A program made the translations under genes and the position numbers. DNA of 9,653 bases from Phycisphaerae bacterium. GTDB taxonomy: Bacteria > Planctomycetota > Phycisphaerae > Sedimentisphaerales > Anaerohalosphaeraceae. The stretch is taken from positions 1 to 9,653 of the forward strand of contig JAIPFN010000225.1 in assembly GCA_021736615.1 (NCBI GenBank), read 5' to 3'. The notes beneath the pieces are model-generated. The model had not been told where the DNA came from. It saw only the letters and a list, made by a program, of their open reading frames with translations, and did no database searches. Shown here in pieces: positions 6,651 through 9,653 of this stretch. How positions within the stretch are numbered: the first letter of the stretch is position 1; each line of letters opens with the position of its first letter.

Positions 6651-7456
6651 AGTAACATCAACTCGTTAAGTTGCGCAAGTGCGTTTCTCTGTATCTGCCG
6701 AACTCTTTCCCGCGTAAGCCCTAGTTCTTCGCCGATCTCTTTAAGCGTTAGTGTCTGGTGTCCGTTAAGTCCAAACCGCAGCGTCAAAACCTTCGCCGCT
6801 CTCGGTTCAATCTCTTCGAGCAGATGCACAGCTTTTGAAAGTTCCTCTTCATTGCCGAGGATGTCTTCCGGTGAAGCCATTTTACCGTCTTTAATTGTAT
6901 CGTCAAGTCCTCCGCCTTCTTCATTCGAATCGCCCTGGAAACCTGCGTTTACCGTGGCGAATATCTCCTCAACAGCCTTGGCCTTTTTGATCGGCAGGCA
7001 CATTGCCTTGGCCATTTCCTTAAGTTCCGGCTCACGAGACAGCGTATTTTCCAGCTGGGCACGCGTATAACGCCACTGGTTAATAAGCTCGACCATATAT
7101 GTAGGGATGTGTATCGGCTGGGAGTTGGTAAGAAGTGCCCGCTTGATGCTTTGTTTGATCCACCATGCCGCATAAGTGCTGAATCGTACCTCATACTCCG
7201 GGTCAAAAGAGTCGACCGCACGTATAAGTCCTACATTTCCTTCTTCGATCAGGTCGCCGAGAGGCATTCCCCTACGCGAGAATTTCTTGGCAATGCTGAC
7301 CACCAGACGAAGGTTGCTGCAAACCAGCCGTTCCCTCGCCTCCGGGTCATCGAACTCCATGACGAGATTGCCAAGCTCTTTTTCCTCTTCCCAGCTGAGA
7401 AGCGGAGATTCGTTAATTTCCTTCAAATATTCGCGGATGGTTGCATCAAATATCAT
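6647..7456 (-). CDS. RpoD-like sigma-70 family RNA polymerase sigma factor
   Basis: This 269-residue sigma factor directs RNA polymerase to promoters. It has region 1.2 (about 5-37, TIREYLKEINESPLLSWEEE), a full region 2 with DLIEEGNVGLIRAVDSF (68-84) and FSTYAAWWIKQSIKRAL (92-108), and region 3 (about 109-185). Region 4 ends in the helix-turn-helix LKEIGEELGLTRERVRQIQ (238-256), which reads the -35 element. Region 1.1 and the long non-conserved insertion of housekeeping sigmas are absent, so it is more likely a group 2 or similar secondary sigma than the main RpoD; some small primary sigmas also look like this. The ATG at 7456 follows GGGAG by seven bases. The stop codon (6647-6649) lies within a palindromic repeat. 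A long structured upstream region suggests its expression is controlled. Confidence 0.95.
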   Translation of the reverse strand: MIFDATIREYLKEINESPLLSWEEEKELGNLVMEFDDPEARERLVCSNLRLVVSIAKKFSRRGMPLGDLIEEGNVGLIRAVDSFDPEYEVRFSTYAAWWIKQSIKRALLTNSQPIHIPTYMVELINQWRYTRAQLENTLSREPELKEMAKAMCLPIKKAKAVEEIFATVNAGFQGDSNEEGGGLDDTIKDGKMASPEDILGNEEELSKAVHLLEEIEPRAAKVLTLRFGLNGHQTLTLKEIGEELGLTRERVRQIQRNALAQLNELMLL

Positions 7457-7488
7457 GAAATAGCTCCCGCCCCAATACCGAAAAATCG

Positions 7489-7573
7489 AGGTATATGGGC
7501 ATCTTAAATATTAAACCGGTTACATAAAGCCTTATCGGACTTACCTGCCGTTAGGGATTAACCCCATATACCT
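7489..7573. repeat. 85-base segment bounded by an 11-bp perfect inverted repeat
   Basis: AGGTATATGGG (7489-7499) and CCCATATACCT (7563-7573) are exact inverted copies 63 bases apart, and ATCG stands immediately outside both ends (7485-7488 and 7574-7577). In RNA read toward the sigma gene this would close a long stem 33 bases upstream of its start codon. It could also be a tiny transposon-like remnant with a 4-bp target duplication. Confidence 0.6.
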
Positions 7574-7600
7574 ATCGGCTAGTTGCCTGTCAGGGTTTAA
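7516..7600 (-). repeat. Two imperfect tandem repeats of about 39-46 bases
   Basis: On the minus strand, unit A (7600-7562) begins TTAAACCCTGACAGGCA and unit B (7561-7516) begins TTAATCCCTAACGGCA. Both continue to a CCGATA-AGG or CCGATAGG element and then a TATG. They are adjacent and in the same direction, in the region upstream of the sigma gene. Confidence 0.5.
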
Positions 7601-7711
7601 TGTCAAGTGCCGACAGTTAGTAAAGGAACATTATTTTCCCGCTGCAGATCAGAGACGTAAATGTAGAGATTATAAAGTCAGTATTCCCCGTTTATTCGTA
7701 ACTCTAATACT

Positions 7712-7740
7712 ATTTTAAGCAAACAATAATAAAAAATCAA
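7712..7740 (-). promoter_or_regulatory. Possible promoter for the sigma factor gene
   Basis: On the minus strand, TTGATT (7735-7740), a 17-base spacer and TAAAAT (7712-7717) fit the sigma-70 consensus fairly well. The leader would be about 250 bases and include the tandem and inverted repeats. The region is so A+T-rich that a chance match is a real possibility. Confidence 0.35.
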
Positions 7741-7820
7741 TAATAAATATAAAAAAAGGCTCAACTCCCAAAAAGTTGGTAACGTCATCATTCATCGCAG
7801 ACATAAGTGATTACTGCTTA

Positions 7821-7852
7821 AGTTGTTACCTAAGTATTAACAACTGTTTTTT
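7821..7852 (+). terminator. Intrinsic-terminator-like hairpin upstream of nfnA
   Basis: AGTTGTTA (7821-7828) and TAACAACT (7838-7845) form an 8-bp stem with a nine-base loop, followed by G and six Ts (7847-7852). The stem is A+T-rich, so it would be weak. It lies 135 bases upstream of the nfnA start on the same strand, and its left arm can pair instead with GGTAAC at 7778-7783. Confidence 0.4.
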
Positions 7853-7987
7853 CCTTAAACGATCAATTTATTGTATATTTCTGCGTTAATTCTTCGCTGG
7901 CAATTTATTCTTTTTAATGTTATCCTGATAAGCTATAGTGATTTGGTTGGGTATTCGTGTAAATATTGTTTATTTTGAGAATTGGAT

Positions 7988-8839
7988 ATGCTGCATAAGA
8001 TATTGTGTAAACAACAGCTTTCGGAGAATGTTTTTCGGATCGAGGTCGAGGCGGCGTTGATCGCGCGGGCCCGCAAGCCGGGTCAGTTTGTTATTGTCGG
8101 TGTTGTCGATGAATACAGCGAGCGGATTCCTTTGACTATTGCCGGCGCTCATCCGGATAAGGGGACGATCGAGCTTATTTTCCAGCGTGTCGGCAAGAGT
8201 ACCGCCGAGATGGCTGATATGAACGAAGGCGACAGCCTGGGCTATATCGCAGGTCCCCTCGGTCAGCCAACCCACATTGAAAAGGTTGGCACCGTCGTTT
8301 GTGTCGGCGGCGGGATCGGGAATGCTCCTTTGCTTCCCATAGCGACAGCGATGAAAGAGGCGGGCAATAAGGTTATCAGCATCATCGGTGCGCGCGATAA
8401 GAGTCTGATTATTCTTGAGAATGAGTTTGCGGCTATCAGCGATGAGCTTATCGTTGTTACAGACGATGGGTCGTATGGCCGCAAGGGGCTGGTTACCGAG
8501 CCTTTGGCGGAGATTTGCGAAAATGAAAAGCCGGACCTGGCTATTGTGATCGGGCCGACTATCATGATGAAGTTTTGCTGTAAGACGACCGAGCCGTTCG
8601 GCGTTCATACGCTTGTTTCGCTTAATACGATCATGGTTGACGGAACGGGTATGTGCGGCGGGTGCCGCGTAGAGGTCGGCGGTGAGACGAAGTTTGTCTG
8701 TGTCGACGGACCGGAGTTTGACGGCCATAAGGTTGACTTCGACCAGATGATGCGTCGGCTTGGTGCGTATAAGGTGCAGGAGCAGAAGGCTCTTGAAGAG
8801 TATAAGCACAAATGCCGGTTTGGCTTAAAAAATGAATAA
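7988..8839 (+). CDS. nfnA: NfnA: FAD- and [2Fe-2S]-containing small subunit of NADH-dependent ferredoxin:NADP+ oxidoreductase
   Basis: This protein resembles the ferredoxin-NADP reductase-fold subunit also found in PyrK (dihydroorotate dehydrogenase B). From the ATG at 7988 it has 283 residues. The FAD-binding ERIPLTIAGA lies at 45-54, the nucleotide-binding VGGGIGNAPLLPIA at 106-119, and DDGSYGRKGLVTEPL at 159-173. The C-terminal [2Fe-2S] loop is MVDGTGMCGGCR plus a later Cys; the ligands would be Asp218, Cys223, Cys226 and Cys238, the unusual one-Asp three-Cys set known from Nfn. PyrK is less likely because an NfnB-type gene, not pyrD, follows 56 bases on. NfnAB couples NADH, NADPH and ferredoxin by flavin-based electron bifurcation in anaerobes. 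A TTG at 7982 in the same frame is an alternative start; neither has a strong ribosome binding site. Confidence 0.92.
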   Translation: MLHKILCKQQLSENVFRIEVEAALIARARKPGQFVIVGVVDEYSERIPLTIAGAHPDKGTIELIFQRVGKSTAEMADMNEGDSLGYIAGPLGQPTHIEKVGTVVCVGGGIGNAPLLPIATAMKEAGNKVISIIGARDKSLIILENEFAAISDELIVVTDDGSYGRKGLVTEPLAEICENEKPDLAIVIGPTIMMKFCCKTTEPFGVHTLVSLNTIMVDGTGMCGGCRVEVGGETKFVCVDGPEFDGHKVDFDQMMRRLGAYKVQEQKALEEYKHKCRFGLKNE

Positions 8840-8895
8840 TGAAGGAAACCGACTTCGGCGGAGACTATTTTAATTACACTAGGGATTTATTTCTG

Positions 8896-9653
8896 ATGGA
8901 TGATAATAAGATGTTGGAAGAGTTGTTGGAAAAACAAGCGGCTGGTGAGCTTAAGCCAAAGATGCGTTATGAGATTCTCGTGCAGGATATGCCGGTTCAG
9001 GATGGTACCGAGCGCCGGAGCAATGTCAGTGAGGTTGCTCTTGGGTTTTCTGAGTTGCAGGCTCGGCTCGAGGCTATGCGTTGTTTACAGTGCAAGACGG
9101 CTCCGTGTATGAAGGGCTGTCCGGTGAAGATTCGGATAAATGATTTTGTCAGTGCTATTGCCGAAGGTGATTTCAAGCAGGCTCTTGCGGTTATTAAAGA
9201 AAATTCGCTTTTGCCGGCTGTTTGCGGCAGGGTTTGTCCGCAGGAAGTTCAGTGTCAGGAGACATGTACTGTCGGTCTGAAGTTTAAAGATGTTGAAAAG
9301 TCGGTCTCTATCGGGCGGCTTGAGCGGTTTGTCGCCGACTGGGGACGCGGTAAGGGCGGTGTGCCCGAGGTCGCTGCCGAAACTGGCAAAAAGGTCGCCG
9401 TCGTCGGTTCCGGGCCGGGCGGTATTGTCGTTGCCGCAGATGCCCGCCGCGCGGGTCATGATGTGACATTGTTCGAGGCGTTCCATAAACCCGGCGGCGT
9501 GCTTGTATATGGTATTCCGGAGTTTCGTCTGCCTAAGGCTATCGTTGCCGAAGAGATCGACGTTCTCGAAAAGATGGGCGTTAAGATCGTGTGCAACTTT
9601 ATCGTCGGTCGCACTCGGACTATCGATGAGCTTATGAAAGAAGACGGTTTCGA
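8896..9653 (+). CDS. nfnB: NfnB: GltD-like iron-sulfur flavoprotein, large subunit of NfnAB (3' end cut by window edge)
   Basis: The first 252 residues are visible. The N-terminal ferredoxin-like domain carries two [4Fe-4S] Cys sets, CLQCKTAPCMKGCP (Cys63, 66, 71, 75) and CGRVCPQEVQCQETC (Cys110, 114, 120, 124). A Rossmann FAD site follows at VAVVGSGPGGIVVAADARR (167-185) and then the family stretch GGVLVYGIPEFRLPK (200-214). The FAD motif has Gly where relatives usually have Ala (GSGPAG), a conservative change. The same architecture occurs in glutamate synthase small subunits, and databases often call this gene gltA or GltD-like; pairing with NfnA directly upstream makes NfnB the better name. 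In Nfn this subunit carries the bifurcating FAD and binds NADPH. The ATG at 8896 follows AGGGA by ten bases, rather far. A second in-frame ATG at 8911 is possible. Confidence 0.93.
   Translation, partial: MDDNKMLEELLEKQAAGELKPKMRYEILVQDMPVQDGTERRSNVSEVALGFSELQARLEAMRCLQCKTAPCMKGCPVKIRINDFVSAIAEGDFKQALAVIKENSLLPAVCGRVCPQEVQCQETCTVGLKFKDVEKSVSIGRLERFVADWGRGKGGVPEVAAETGKKVAVVGSGPGGIVVAADARRAGHDVTLFEAFHKPGGVLVYGIPEFRLPKAIVAEEIDVLEKMGVKIVCNFIVGRTRTIDELMKEDGF

Larger units (their letters stand above)
7457..7987. other. 531-base divergent non-coding region between sigma factor and nfnA
   Basis: There is no convincing gene here. The part near the sigma gene (7475-7606) has inverted and tandem repeats and a TTGACA on the minus strand (7601-7606). 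The middle (7700-7760) is very A+T-rich and holds a possible minus-strand promoter. The part toward nfnA (7762-7852) holds alternative hairpins ending in a T-run. The last 130 bases before nfnA show no clear promoter. Confidence 0.7.

Noticed and set aside
7751..7778. A minus-strand terminator (CAACT/AGTTG stem, then T-run)
   Set aside because: Only a 5-bp stem with four bases before the T-run, and no minus-strand gene upstream for it to end; kept only as part of the competing-hairpin observation.
7723..7812. A 29-codon minus-strand frame with a hydrophobic end (starts MSAMNDDVTNF)
   Set aside because: No ribosome binding site, and its hydrophobic part is translated A+T-rich tract; chance is the simplest explanation.
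7970..8809. A 279-codon minus-strand open frame opposite nfnA
   Set aside because: It mirrors nfnA almost exactly; the sense strand has a clear family match with cofactor motifs, and the antisense product has no recognisable domain.
1..9653. CRISPR arrays, tRNA or rRNA genes, phage genes, complete insertion sequences
   Set aside because: Looked for on both strands; no regularly spaced direct repeats, cloverleaf-like sequences or transposase or phage motifs were seen.

Overview
The window reads as an ordinary stretch of a bacterial chromosome with moderate G+C, most likely an anaerobe. The planctomycete class Phycisphaerae is my best guess. That guess rests on the DUF4416 gene, the style of the small palindromic intergenic repeats and the overall gene set. 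The NfnAB pair supports an anaerobic lifestyle. The assignment is recollection plus inference, not proven by the sequence.

Bases 1-5786 hold six closely spaced genes on the minus strand. In transcription order they are aroB (3-dehydroquinate synthase), a DRE-TIM aldolase-like protein of unknown substrate, proS (prolyl-tRNA synthetase), a DUF4416 protein, an A+T-rich membrane-anchored protein of unknown function, and a WecA/MraY-type glycosyl-1-phosphate transferase that runs off the left edge. A good sigma-70-type promoter lies just upstream of aroB. A 133-base gap between proS and the DUF4416 gene carries palindromic repeats that may split the operon.

Bases 6016-7456 carry, also on the minus strand, an RpoD-like sigma factor followed by apt (adenine phosphoribosyltransferase). 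The gap between them holds a second copy of the same composite repeat, and the sigma factor's stop codon lies inside it.

Bases 7457-7987 are a 531-base non-coding divergent region. On the side facing the sigma gene there is an 11-bp inverted repeat, flanked by ATCG on both sides and overlapping two imperfect tandem repeats. On the side facing nfnA there is a set of mutually exclusive hairpins ending in a T-run, which resembles an attenuator.

Bases 7988-9653 encode NfnA and the N-terminal part of NfnB on the plus strand. These are the two subunits of the electron-bifurcating NADH-dependent ferredoxin:NADP+ oxidoreductase.

Most of the window is housekeeping: shikimate pathway, tRNA charging, purine salvage, transcription and redox balance. 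No CRISPR array, tRNA, rRNA, phage or complete insertion sequence was seen. The items most worth a second look are the structured divergent region, the composite repeats, the aldolase-like protein lacking the DmpG-type catalytic histidine, and a His in the conserved Asp motif of the glycosyl-1-phosphate transferase.
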